DNA from: Deltaproteobacteria bacterium GWA2_54_12
GTDB lineage: Bacteria; Desulfobacterota; GWC2-55-46
Direction: 5' to 3'
DNA: 37,753 bases
NCBI GenBank assembly: GCA_001795535.1
Contig: MGPK01000001.1
Coordinates: forward strand, 63,470-101,222
In this document: positions 23,755 through 32,506 of the stretch, piece by piece
Layout: every line of letters starts with the position of its first letter
How positions within the stretch are numbered: position 1 is the first letter of the stretch
Position numbers and translations under genes: made by a program
The notes under the pieces: generated by a model
Databases searched by the model: none
What the model was told of the DNA's origin: nothing
The model's input: the letters and a program-made list of their open reading frames with translations, nothing else

Positions 23755-24690
23755 TCAATATTCAGCCATGACTGCACATTCTGCAGGAATTGAGATTTTC
23801 ATGCAGTTCCTGCCGCTGTTTTTTGCCAGGTACAACGCCTTGTCGGCGCGCGCCAGCAGGATGTCCATGCTCTCTATTCCATCCCATGCGGCCGCGCCTA
23901 TGCTTGCGGTTATGCGGATGGAGATTCCATTGAAAATTATCGCGTTCGAGTTGATCATGGACAGAATCCTGCCGCATATGGCCTGCAGATTGCTTTCATC
24001 TGCCCTGGGCAGCACGATAAGAAACTCCTCTCCCCCGACTCTGCCGAACCTGTCACACCTCAGGGCCGACTCGATTTGCAGTACGCACTCTTTGAGGACA
24101 GAGTCTCCTGCCGCGTGGCCGTAAGTGTCATTTATGTTCTTGAAGTGGTCTATGTCGAGCAGGGCGACGCTCAGCCTGCCGCTCTCGCCGTGGTGCCGGG
24201 CCATCTGTGCGTGAAGTTCGGAAAGTACCGCCCTCCTGTTGAGTATCCCGGTCAGCGGGTCTGTCCTTGACTGTTCCAGGAGGTGGTTTTTTGCCGTTGT
24301 CAGTTCTTTATGCAAATCTATTATGCGCCGCCCGGCGGAAAGTCTGACCCTGAGTTCCTGTTCGTCATAGGGTTTTGCGATGTAGTCGTCCGCTCCGGCC
24401 TCCATGCCTGATACTATATCTTCTTTCGAGCCCTTTATGGTAAGCAGGATCAGATATGTATACTTTTCTGTCCCGTTCTCCTTTTCGCGGACCTTGCGGC
24501 AGACATTCGCGCCGTCGATCCCGGGCATGAGCCTGTCGAGGATCGCGATAGGAGGGGCGCCTTGCGCCATAAGCGCCTCCAGGGCCTGTTCTCCGTCTTC
24601 AGCCGTGACTACGCAGTAGCCCCATTTGACAAGCATCGCCTCGAGGATGCGCCGTGAGATGGGGTCGTCTTCGGCAATCAGTACTTTCAT
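23755..24690 (-). CDS. REC-GGDEF response regulator (diguanylate cyclase)
   Basis: A 311-aa PleD-like output protein that should make c-di-GMP when phosphorylated. REC is residues 1-120 (AEDD at 7-10, phospho-acceptor in PIAILDRLMPGIDG, K in YIAKPYDEQEL). The GGDEF domain is about 140-300: DPLTGILNRR, LLDIDHFKNINDTYGHAAGD and the active site RVGGEEFLIV. All key residues for GTP and metal are visible. The inhibitory site is not canonical: the four residues at the RxxD position read LRCD, so product inhibition may be weak or lost. Its ATG overlaps the stop of the preceding receiver gene (ATGA), the third gene of the kinase operon. Confidence 0.92.
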   Translation of the reverse strand: MKVLIAEDDPISRRILEAMLVKWGYCVVTAEDGEQALEALMAQGAPPIAILDRLMPGIDGANVCRKVREKENGTEKYTYLILLTIKGSKEDIVSGMEAGADDYIAKPYDEQELRVRLSAGRRIIDLHKELTTAKNHLLEQSRTDPLTGILNRRAVLSELHAQMARHHGESGRLSVALLDIDHFKNINDTYGHAAGDSVLKECVLQIESALRCDRFGRVGGEEFLIVLPRADESNLQAICGRILSMINSNAIIFNGISIRITASIGAAAWDGIESMDILLARADKALYLAKNSGRNCMKISIPAECAVMAEY

Positions 24691-25094
24691 GACGCCTTCT
24701 CCCCAAGGAGCTTCAGCGAGCGCAGCTCCTTCAAGAGCTTGCTCCTGTCAAGAGGCTTTACGATGAATGATTCGCACTGGGAAGCGAAGGACTCAATGAT
24801 GTTTTTTGAATCGCTCAAGGCGGTAACCATTATAACCTTTGCCCCGTCAAGGCCGAGTATCCCTCTTTGCGCCTCGATCTCGCGCATCTCCCTGAGTGCG
24901 GCCTGTCCGTCCTTCTTCGGCATCATTATATCCAGACAGACGAGATCGTAAGGCTGCCCGCCCTCCAGTGCCGACTTGAACGCCGTGACCGCTTCTTCAC
25001 CGTCAACAGCGAGATGGACTTCGCCGTGAGGAGACAGTATTCTTTGCAGAAGCAGTCTGCTTGTGAAGTCGTCTTCTACGATAAGCGCTTTCAT
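24687..25094 (-). CDS. Single-domain CheY-like response regulator
   Basis: A 135-aa receiver: MKALIVEDDFTSRLLLQRIL, phospho-acceptor in YDLVCLDIMMPKKDG, T in VIMVTALSD and K in FIVKPLDRSKL. All five conserved positions are present. The ATG overlaps the stop of the tripartite kinase by 4 nt and has CGGAGGG upstream; the stop overlaps the ATG of the REC-GGDEF gene. It is therefore a likely relay protein between kinase HPt and cyclase, or a competing phosphate sink. Confidence 0.92.
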   Translation of the reverse strand: MKALIVEDDFTSRLLLQRILSPHGEVHLAVDGEEAVTAFKSALEGGQPYDLVCLDIMMPKKDGQAALREMREIEAQRGILGLDGAKVIMVTALSDSKNIIESFASQCESFIVKPLDRSKLLKELRSLKLLGEKAS

Positions 25095-28000
25095 AAGTTC
25101 CCTCCGTTGTTCGTTGACATCGACGGCCAGCATATGCCCAGCCGCTCTGTTAATTTGGAAAGACAGCCCTCAATTGCCGGCAGCATTGATGATGCCGCTC
25201 CCATGTCGCCAGTTTCGGCCGCTTCCTCTATCATTCTGGCCGTATTCTCCAGGGCCAGGGCCCCGGTATTTCCGGCCGCGCCTTTTATCGTATGCGCGAG
25301 CCTTCGCACTGATTCCGTATCGGCATTTTCCACGGCGCTATTCAGACGGGCTATCTGGCCCGGCAGGTCATCGAGGAAGCTTTGCAGTATTTCTACTGCA
25401 AGCGCTTCATCGCCCATGAGCCTGCCGAGGAAACCTTCCTTGTCAAAAATGCCGCCGTCAGCGGATGGCAGAGCTGCTTTAATTTCGGGCTGCGTATTTT
25501 TCGGGCGCAGCCATTTTTCAATGACCGATGAGAGTGTCCCGGGGTCTATCGGTTTTGATATGTAGTCGTTCATTCCGGCCTTGATGCAGACTTCCCGGTC
25601 GCCCTGCATGGCGTTGGCTGTCATGGCGATGACAGGTATGCTGCTATTCAGAACTGGCGTGCCGGGCTCTCTTATCCTGCGAGTCGTTTCATACCCGTCC
25701 AGCTCAGGCATCTGACAGTCCATGAGCACAAGATCATATTGTCTCGAAGCGAGGGCAGACAAGGCCTCAAGGCCGTTTGCGGCCGTTTCTGCGTGCAGGC
25801 CGAGTTTCTTGAGCATGGCCAAGGCTACTTTCTGGTTAGTTGGGTTGTCCTCGGCAAGAAGGATTTTGCCCCTGCAGCGTATGGGGTCCTTCTCGCAATT
25901 TATCTTGGCAGTGTTTTCGTTATTCATTTCGCTTGTCCAGCCTTTCATCAGGCAATTAAACAACTGCCGTTTTTTCACCGGTTTCGAGACATAACACGAG
26001 ATGCCAATGCCCTTGAGACGCGTTATGTACCCCTGATCGTTGAGGGGGGTCATCATGATTATTCTTGTTCCCGCCAGGGCCGGGTTATTTTTTATATCGA
26101 TCGCCGTTTGCTCTCCGCCCGGGCCTGGAATTGCCTTGTCAAGTATGACGGCGTCATACCCGCGGCCGGAAATTGCCGCGTTTCCCAGTTCAAGCAGGGC
26201 TGTCTGGGCGTCGGCAGCGTCGTGGCAGTCAGAGCCCCATCCGCGCAGCATCCGGATAATAAGGTCCCTGTTTGACGCGCTGGCGTCAGCAACCAGAATG
26301 CGAAGCCCTGAAAGAGCGGTTTCCTTGTCGCGGGCCTGCGCGCCGGCGCCGTTCTGTAGACCGAAAACAGCGGTAAACCAGAAGTTGGACCCCTTGCCGT
26401 ACTCGCTTTCTACACCGACTTCGCCGCCCATCATCTCCGCCAGCCGTTTGGATATGGCGAGCCCGAGACCAGTGCCGCCGTATTTTCTGGTCGTGGACGA
26501 GTCTACCTGTGAGAAAGCTTCGAACAGCGTCCCGATCTTGTCTTCAGGGATGCCTATGCCATTGTCCATGATTTCAAAGCGCACCAGCGCCCAGTCGTTC
26601 ATCTTCTGCTCAAGCCCGACCTTTACCGCTATTGTCCCTTTTTGCGTGAACTTGACCGCGTTCCCGACGAGATTGGTGATGATCTGCCGGAGCCTGCCCG
26701 GATCGCCCTTTATGAGCGAAGGCACTTCAGGGGCGATGAAACAGGTGAACTCGAGTCCTTTTTTATGCGTCTGCATCGCCAGGATGTCGCAGGTTTCCTC
26801 GACCATGGCCTCGAGGTCGAAATCGGTAATCTCAATTTCAAGCCTGCCGGCTTCTATTTTTGAAAAATCAAGGATGTCGTTGATTATCGTCATGAGCGCG
26901 TCGGCGCTGTTTTTTATCATCGTCGCGTACTCCATCTGCTCGGGGTCGAGGGAAGTGTCGAGCAGAAGGCCGCTCAGGCCTATGACGCCGTTCATGGGCG
27001 TGCGTATCTCATGGCTCATGTTCGCCAGGAACTGCCCCTTCGCGTTGTTGGCCGCTTCAGCTTCTATAGCCATCTTGCTCGCGCATTCGGCTGCCCTCTC
27101 AAGCTGTTTGTTCGCCTCTTCAGCAGCTGACTTTGCGTGGCGCAGGGCCTCTTCGGCCCTGAGGCGCTCGATTATGCCGGCCAGGGTATTCGCGATCGCT
27201 TCCAGGAATTCTTCCTGCCTTTTGTCCCTGGCATGCTCCTCGTCGACATAAAGGTTTATAACCCCCAGGATCTTCAGCCCTGATTTTATCGGGACACAGT
27301 AATGTCCGTGGGGCAGCATGCCTTCGTACCTGATCGTGTGCCGGTCATCCACTCGGGCGGCGAATTGAATATAGCCGCTTTCAGCCGCCAGGCCGCAGAT
27401 GCACTTACCGTGCGGGACTCTGGCGCATGAGGCGAGTATCTCCCTGCTGAAGCCGCGGTGGCTTTTCATGATGAGGGTCTGTCCGTCGGAAAGAAAAATC
27501 GCGCCTCTGCGCTTTATGGGCAGCCATTCAATGGAAAGGATTTTTTCAATAGTGCGGTCAAGCAGCTCCAAAAGCGGAATGCCGTCAAGCGACAGCTGGA
27601 GGATTTCCTTGAGGATCCCCTGCTGCTGGTAGGCCCTCGTTGTCCGCTCCTCCGTGAGCTTGCGCTCGGTGATGTCCTGGACTGTGCCGACCATGCGGAC
27701 GGGGCTGCCGTCCGGGTCAAAGAATACCTCGCCTGCTTCGTGTATGAGCCTGGTCGAAAAATCCGGCAATACGATCCGGTGGTCTATCGAGTACGGCTGC
27801 CTGTTACGGAGCGCCTCGTTTACCGACCTGTCCACGAGCTCCCTGTCGTCCGGATGCACCATGCCCAGAAAGAAGTCGTATGTCGCGCCGAACTCCTGGG
27901 GATCGAGCCCGAATATCCTGTATATCTCGTCCGACCAGCGCAACTCGTCAGTGACTATGTTCCAGTCCCAGTTGCCGAGCCCGGCGATCCTCTGCGCTTC

Positions 28001-29449
28001 CGCCAGGCTCTGGCGGCTCTCCTTCAGAATAGCCGCTGTCCGGTTCTGCTCGGTTATGTCCAACCCGATGGACACGAAGACTATCGAGGTGTCCGCTATG
28101 GACGCCTGCAGATGCAGCTCCACATCGTAGAGTGTCCCGTCCTTGCGCCTGTGGACTGTCGTGAACTGTATCTGGCTCTCCGTACCGTCAATTAGCGGTG
28201 CTACGAGTTTCCTGAAGGACTCTTCCGTAAAATCTGGCTTGAGGTTCACCGGCGTCATCTCCCGGAGTTCATCCATCGAATAGCCGGTGTTGCCTCTGGC
28301 TCCGGAGTTCACAAGCACGAACTTGAGCGTCTCGGCGTCGAACATGTATATTTCATTGACCGAATCTTCGAGTATGCGGCCGAAGCGCGTGGCCATGAGC
28401 TCGGTCTTCTTGCGCCCGGTGATGTCTTCCTTGACTCCTATGAAATGCGTTATTTCTCCCATCTCGCCCAGGATGGGCGAGATGGAGGCGCTTTCCCAGA
28501 AGAGTTCCCCGTTTTTTTTCTTATTGAGAAACTCCCCCTGCCATGTGCGTCCCGAAAGGATGGTCTTCCAGAGTTCTTCGTACTTTTCAGGTTTGAAGTG
28601 ATCTGATTTCAGCACTCGGGGGTTCTTGCCCAGGACCTCCTCGGCGCCGTAGCCGGTAACCTCGGTGAACTTCGGGTTCACATATTCGATCGCCCCTGTC
28701 GTGTCCGTTATGACAATGGATGCCGGGCTTTGTTCAACCGCGACAGAGAGTTTCTTAAGGGCCAGTTCCGTTGATCTTCGTTCTGTTATATCCCTTATTG
28801 TGCCGGTGAAGTAAGTCTCTCCGTCAACGGTGAAGTGGTCGATAGCCAGTTCAATCGGGAATATCTCTCCGTTTTTCCGGAGGCCTTCGATATCAATGAC
28901 TTTTTTCTGGATTACGCTTGTCCCGGAGTCAAGGAACCTTTTGACGCCGGCGCGATGTGCTTCCTTGTAACGCTCTGGAATAAGGCTGGTAATCTCAGCC
29001 CCTGCAAGCTCGCCTTCGCGGTACCCGAACATCCTTTCGACGCTCGGGTTGCATTCCAGTATGCGATTGCGGCTGTCTATGAGTATTATTCCGTCAAAAG
29101 CCGTAAGCAGCGTCATACGCTTGCGCGCTTCGCTCTCCGCGAGGGCCTTCTCGACGCGCCTTCGCTCATCTATCTCGGCCTTAAGCTGCCTGTAGCGCTC
29201 CCTGGTCTCGGAGGCGCTTCTGTTGTAGGCGTTGACATGCTTTGGCAGGAGCGGCCTGATAAGGAAAAGAAGGAACGGGGACGCTATCGCTGAAAGTATA
29301 ACGGCGTCTATCAGGTATTGATAGACGCCCTGGACACCGGGGAAGAAGGTGTGGACGAGGTGCATGGAAATTATCTCTCCCAGGGCCACAACCACGAGCG
29401 TGACCGCGAAGGCTGTCCATGTAAACCGTTTTATTCCGGAATTTGCCAT
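25091..29449 (-). CDS. BarA-type tripartite hybrid histidine kinase (2 TM, PAS x4, GAF, HisKA, HATPase, REC, REC, HPt)
   Basis: A 1452-aa membrane kinase. Two N-terminal helices (about 8-30 and 40-65) are joined by a short loop, so signals are probably read by the cytoplasmic part. Four PAS domains occupy about 100-605 and a GAF domain about 610-770. HisKA has H813 (ANMSHEIRTPMNG), and HATPase_c has IMDNGIGIPEDK and YGGTGLGLAISKRL. REC1 (about 1070-1185) has a weakened acidic pocket (ADASA). REC2 is complete with D1244 (LVLMDCQMPELDG) and ISKP. The HPt domain has H1386 in LAHTIKGAAGN. The order supports a His-Asp-His relay to a separate receiver. The next two genes, overlapping by 4 nt each, are a lone receiver and REC-GGDEF. 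Confidence 0.93.
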   Translation of the reverse strand: MANSGIKRFTWTAFAVTLVVVALGEIISMHLVHTFFPGVQGVYQYLIDAVILSAIASPFLLFLIRPLLPKHVNAYNRSASETRERYRQLKAEIDERRRVEKALAESEARKRMTLLTAFDGIILIDSRNRILECNPSVERMFGYREGELAGAEITSLIPERYKEAHRAGVKRFLDSGTSVIQKKVIDIEGLRKNGEIFPIELAIDHFTVDGETYFTGTIRDITERRSTELALKKLSVAVEQSPASIVITDTTGAIEYVNPKFTEVTGYGAEEVLGKNPRVLKSDHFKPEKYEELWKTILSGRTWQGEFLNKKKNGELFWESASISPILGEMGEITHFIGVKEDITGRKKTELMATRFGRILEDSVNEIYMFDAETLKFVLVNSGARGNTGYSMDELREMTPVNLKPDFTEESFRKLVAPLIDGTESQIQFTTVHRRKDGTLYDVELHLQASIADTSIVFVSIGLDITEQNRTAAILKESRQSLAEAQRIAGLGNWDWNIVTDELRWSDEIYRIFGLDPQEFGATYDFFLGMVHPDDRELVDRSVNEALRNRQPYSIDHRIVLPDFSTRLIHEAGEVFFDPDGSPVRMVGTVQDITERKLTEERTTRAYQQQGILKEILQLSLDGIPLLELLDRTIEKILSIEWLPIKRRGAIFLSDGQTLIMKSHRGFSREILASCARVPHGKCICGLAAESGYIQFAARVDDRHTIRYEGMLPHGHYCVPIKSGLKILGVINLYVDEEHARDKRQEEFLEAIANTLAGIIERLRAEEALRHAKSAAEEANKQLERAAECASKMAIEAEAANNAKGQFLANMSHEIRTPMNGVIGLSGLLLDTSLDPEQMEYATMIKNSADALMTIINDILDFSKIEAGRLEIEITDFDLEAMVEETCDILAMQTHKKGLEFTCFIAPEVPSLIKGDPGRLRQIITNLVGNAVKFTQKGTIAVKVGLEQKMNDWALVRFEIMDNGIGIPEDKIGTLFEAFSQVDSSTTRKYGGTGLGLAISKRLAEMMGGEVGVESEYGKGSNFWFTAVFGLQNGAGAQARDKETALSGLRILVADASASNRDLIIRMLRGWGSDCHDAADAQTALLELGNAAISGRGYDAVILDKAIPGPGGEQTAIDIKNNPALAGTRIIMMTPLNDQGYITRLKGIGISCYVSKPVKKRQLFNCLMKGWTSEMNNENTAKINCEKDPIRCRGKILLAEDNPTNQKVALAMLKKLGLHAETAANGLEALSALASRQYDLVLMDCQMPELDGYETTRRIREPGTPVLNSSIPVIAMTANAMQGDREVCIKAGMNDYISKPIDPGTLSSVIEKWLRPKNTQPEIKAALPSADGGIFDKEGFLGRLMGDEALAVEILQSFLDDLPGQIARLNSAVENADTESVRRLAHTIKGAAGNTGALALENTARMIEEAAETGDMGAASSMLPAIEGCLSKLTERLGICWPSMSTNNGGNL

Positions 29450-29850
29450 GAAATCGTATCCCTACTCTGCAAGACAGTGTAAAAGTCATGCAGTAGTTTA
29501 AAGATATCAGTTTTTTTATGTAGTTATATTATGAATATGTATTTCTCTTCGGCTTTTATGATGGGAACTTAAGCGGATAGGGACGAGGCTGCCCGGTTTA
29601 CAGTTTTGGCTTTTCTGTCTGAACGGATAAATTTTCCATCGTTTATGGCGGAGAATTTTAATAGAGGGCAGGATGCAGTAATTAAGAGGGCTGAGACATT
29701 GTTCTGCCGTGCGGCGGCACAGTTGTTTTTTGCCGCAATAAAATTCAAAATTGAAGTGGATTATATGCAAGAATACGACGGAGGGTGATGCGCGCGCTCC
29801 TTTTTTCCTTGAGGTCACTTTTCTGAACTGTCAGCTCTGGACAGCACCGT
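29450..29850. other. Gene-free AT-rich intergenic region
   Basis: About 400 nt between two minus-strand genes, holding the leader of the tripartite kinase gene (an AGGGA site about 14 nt before its ATG is a weak ribosome site). A 100-codon minus-strand frame (29516-29818) is present but its composition and lack of a ribosome site make it unlikely. No promoter with good hexamers or structured RNA was recognised. Confidence 0.5.
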
Positions 29851-30786
29851 TTATCCTGTTTCAGGCAAAAAGCTCGGGATACTGACCCCGTTGAAGGGTT
29901 TGAACTCCCCGCGGACCTGGAAAAGGTGCGTTTCCACATTCCTGGCCTTCCAGTCGTACATCTGCCTGACAAGCCTGCAGCAGTCCATTGGTATGACCGA
30001 AAGGACTGCTTCGCCCTTGTACTTTTTGAGGGAAGCGCATATGAGGGCCGCTGCGTCTTCCTCTGTCCTGGCGACCCCTGGGCCTATCATGTTAAGGGCC
30101 GGATGCTTGATCGATAGCATGAAGCCGTCCAAGCCCCCTTGTTCGTTTTCAATGACCTTGGCCTGAAAGAGGCCGCGCCTGTTTTCTATGGCGAACAGAT
30201 AGTCCTGAAGGCGCTTTATGCCGCTAATCTCAAACTCGAGCTCTCCCATTGACCGTGCGTCTTCGACCCGGGCGTCTCTAACTCTTTCCCTGCCGGCGGC
30301 ATTACCGTCTATGCCGTTGCCAGGGACCTGAACGACCATGTCGTGGTATGCTTTCACCGGCGCGAAGCCAGCCTTGTTGTAAAGCGAGAACGAGTCCATG
30401 TTGATGGCGCTTCCGACCAGCCGGAGCGACTTGTATCCCTTGCTCTCGGTGAAATCCACTATATGGTTCACGAGGGCCTTTCCTACGCCCTTGCCGCAAT
30501 AGCTCGGATGGACGCTCATTATGCCGAGGCTGACATGGTGCTCCCTTGGATGATAAAAGCACGCGCCCATCAGCCGGCCAGTTTTTTTGTTAATAGCCGC
30601 TACGCTGCACGCAGGGGTCAGGTCGTTGTAGATGTCGTAGAAGACAGCTGCGTCCCCCGGCTGGCACCTGAAGTAATCAGCACCCCAGCCTTTTTTCCAA
30701 TACCATGCGTTGAAGGAACTGTGGACCAGGTCAGCGTATTCGCTTCTGTCGCTGTCGTTGAGCGGTCGCAATTCGAAGTAAGACAT
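29851..30786 (-). CDS. GNAT-family N-acetyltransferase with C-terminal YitH/HsvA-like domain
   Basis: A 311-aa two-domain protein. Residues 1-150 are a GNAT fold (SYFELRPLNDSDRSEYADLV, motif A region LGIMSVHPSYCGKGVGKALV with the Q/RxxGxG/A acetyl-CoA loop as GKGVGKA, then SLYNKAGFAPV). Residues about 170-300 resemble the second acetyltransferase-like domain of YitH/HsvA-type enzymes (LDGFMLSIKHPALNMIGPGVA, then ALICASLKKYKGE...). The substrate is unknown; related enzymes acetylate small amines or polyamines. It is monocistronic with a weak ribosome site. Its 5' region is AT-rich. Confidence 0.8.
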   Translation of the reverse strand: MSYFELRPLNDSDRSEYADLVHSSFNAWYWKKGWGADYFRCQPGDAAVFYDIYNDLTPACSVAAINKKTGRLMGACFYHPREHHVSLGIMSVHPSYCGKGVGKALVNHIVDFTESKGYKSLRLVGSAINMDSFSLYNKAGFAPVKAYHDMVVQVPGNGIDGNAAGRERVRDARVEDARSMGELEFEISGIKRLQDYLFAIENRRGLFQAKVIENEQGGLDGFMLSIKHPALNMIGPGVARTEEDAAALICASLKKYKGEAVLSVIPMDCCRLVRQMYDWKARNVETHLFQVRGEFKPFNGVSIPSFLPETG

Positions 30787-30944
30787 AGTCTCTTTTCAAG
30801 GAAATTTAGTCTGGCCACTTCTTTTTGTGGCCAGTTTGGTGACAATTATGATGAATTTATAAGAAACTTTTTGAAATTTCAAGAAAAATCGGGTGGACGA
30901 GCATTAGCCGCCAAAGTTGAACTTGTCTTTATTAATAATTAATC

Positions 30945-31172
30945 CGGGTAGAGGCGGGAGAAGGCAAAGCCGTTCTGGGTGGCGTGGAGCACGAACTTGA
31001 AGACGGCTCTGCTGTCGTCATTCCCGCCGGGGTGGAGCATAACATCATCAATAGTTCGAAGTACGCGCCTTTGAAGCTCTACTCTATCTGCTCACCGCCG
31101 GAGCATCCGCATGGTACAATACACAAGAACAAGGCCGAGGCTATCGCCTATGAAAAAGAGCGCCACCCTTAG
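30945..31172 (+). pseudogene. 5'-truncated cupin-domain protein
   Basis: A 75-codon frame reads RVEAGEGKAVLGGVEHEL, then DGSAVVIPAGVEHNIIN and PLKLYSICSPPEHPHGT, which is the C-terminal part of the small cupin family whose members start near MK... and have about 110-115 residues. The first cupin motif with its metal histidines is missing: an in-frame stop lies at 30936-30938 and the sequence changes to AT-rich DNA there. The ATG at 30984 is internal to the fold and has no ribosome site. It is most likely a non-functional 3' fragment. Confidence 0.75.
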
Positions 31173-31187
31173 CCCACCGTCTGCTTA

Positions 31188-31238
31188 AGAGCAAGCGGGT
31201 GAGCCTTATGGCGCTACTTGCGTACACCCGCTTGCTCT
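31188..31238. repeat. Long perfect inverted repeat between convergent genes
   Basis: AGAGCAAGCGGGTG (31188-31201) and CACCCGCTTGCTCT (31225-31238) are perfect 14-bp arms around a 23-nt loop. It lies 15 nt after the cupin remnant and 30 nt before the end of the DUF1540 gene. It may act as a bidirectional terminator, although no T-run follows. Confidence 0.7.
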
Positions 31239-31268
31239 GAGTCAATCTGCAATTCAGTTAAACAGTCC

Positions 31269-31577
31269 CTATCTCGGTGAAAAAGTCGCGCAAATAGCTT
31301 CGCCGCTGTTTATCGACACATTGATGCCCTGGGCCGCAAAGCACTCCAGGTCAGTATTGAACTTGCATGAATCCATCTTGCAGGCGCCTACTCCTCCGTT
31401 GAGCCCCTTTATTCCTCCCTTGCTGTGCTTGTAGAAAGTGTCGCACCTGGCGGCCTGACTGTTTCCCACGGTTATTGCTATTGCATGACAATTTTTTTCA
31501 ATATTGTACGCGCACTCGGTTACTTCACAACCTTTTATCTTCGGCATGTCAGCGCAGGATTTGATTGGCTTTGGCAT
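31269..31577 (-). CDS. Protein with two DUF1540-type cysteine motifs
   Basis: A 102-aa protein with two copies of the DUF1540 pattern. Residues 16-46 read GCEVTECAYNIEKNCHAIAI...ARCDTF and residues 65-98 read ACKMDSCKFNTDLECFAAQG...AICATF. Each unit has four cysteines in the order C-x4-C-x6-C...C, probably binding zinc. The function of DUF1540 is not established; it is often found in spore-formers and delta-type bacteria. The ribosome site AGGAGGGG is strong, and a good sigma-70 promoter lies about 40-65 nt upstream. Confidence 0.85.
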   Translation of the reverse strand: MPKPIKSCADMPKIKGCEVTECAYNIEKNCHAIAITVGNSQAARCDTFYKHSKGGIKGLNGGVGACKMDSCKFNTDLECFAAQGINVSINSGEAICATFSPR

Positions 31578-31615
31578 CTGTTTCCCCTCCTCTTTGAGAT
31601 TGCCTTATATTACTG

Positions 31616-31643
31616 AATTTAATCCAAAGAACTGTTTTGTCAA
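31616..31643 (-). promoter_or_regulatory. Sigma-70 promoter for the DUF1540 gene
   Basis: On the minus strand TTGACA (31638-31643) and TAAATT (31616-31621) with 16-nt spacing, about 40 nt upstream of ATG 31577. Confidence 0.65.
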
Positions 31644-31807
31644 TTATCGTAAGTACAAGGACACAGGAAAAATTTAATGAAAAACCTGCTTAACGATTGC
31701 GAATCCCAAAAAAACAGTCTTTGTAATATACTTTATAAATACATCCGTTTTTCACCGGCCCGGAACAGGCAGGCGAGGGAAGGCCTGCTGAACTTGAGAA
31801 AATCAGA

Positions 31808-32506
31808 ATGATGAGCAAAGCAAGCGCTTTTGACCTTAAGGCTGAGGAGTACGACGCCTGGTATGACTCAGGCCAGGGCAAGCCTCTTTATGAGAGCGAG
31901 CTTAAGTGTCTTGAATCTCTCGTACCGGAAGGCGCTCTGCCTTTGCTTGAAATAGGCACTGGCACGGGAAGGTTCGCCATGCGTTTTCCCGGGGCGTTCG
32001 GCTTGGACCCTGCCTTCAGTGCCCTTAAGCTCGCCCGGAAAAGGGGGATAAGATGCGTAAGCGGAGTCGGAGAATCTCTCCCCTTCAGGGATAATGTTTT
32101 CAAGACGGTCCTGATAATCGCCACGCTCTGTTTTGTCAGAGACCCGTTGGCCGTTCTGTGTGAAGTCGCAAGAGTCCTGGCCCCGGGCGGAATCATCGTA
32201 GCCGGCTTTATCCCAAGAGGCTCGAACTGGGGTTTGCTTTATGAAAAAAAGAGAACAGAAGGGAGCCTGCTTTACAGGGACGCGAGATTTTACACCCTCT
32301 CTGATGTTGAGAGTTTCGCAAAGGCGGCCGGCCTTTGTGTCACACAAATGATGAGCACTCTTTTTCAAAATCCCACGGGACCGGCAAGTCTCGAGGAGCC
32401 CAGGTATCGCCATGTGGAAGGGGCCGGGTTTGTTTTTCTGAGGCTTGAGAAGAAAAAGGAGTCAGGTGGACAAGAGCGCCGGGAAAAAAGCTGCCCAGAC
32501 GGATGA
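31808..32506 (+). CDS. Class I SAM-dependent methyltransferase
   Basis: A 232-aa Rossmann-fold methyltransferase. Motif I is LLEIGTGTGRFAMRF, motif II region FGLDPAFSALKLARKRG, then GVGESLPFRDNVFKTVLII (post II) and EVARVLAPGGIIVAGFIP (motif III), as in the Methyltransf_11/UbiE-like group. The substrate is unknown. The ribosome site is weak (GAG 8 nt upstream). The last 14 codons overlap the start of the CDF gene, so this gene opens the metal operon methyltransferase-CDF-ZIP-radical SAM. In such a setting a metalloid or thiol substrate is possible but speculative. The charged C-terminal tail (EKKKESGGQERREK) lies in the overlap. Confidence 0.85.
   Translation: MMSKASAFDLKAEEYDAWYDSGQGKPLYESELKCLESLVPEGALPLLEIGTGTGRFAMRFPGAFGLDPAFSALKLARKRGIRCVSGVGESLPFRDNVFKTVLIIATLCFVRDPLAVLCEVARVLAPGGIIVAGFIPRGSNWGLLYEKKRTEGSLLYRDARFYTLSDVESFAKAAGLCVTQMMSTLFQNPTGPASLEEPRYRHVEGAGFVFLRLEKKKESGGQERREKSCPDG

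Noticed and set aside
29516-29818. 100-codon minus-strand frame
   Set aside because: No ribosome site, irregular composition, no recognisable motif. It fills an AT-rich gap and is probably chance.
30343-30942. 199-codon plus-strand frame
   Set aside because: It runs antisense through most of the GNAT gene, which has clear acetyl-CoA motifs; only its last 40 codons lie outside and look protein-like.
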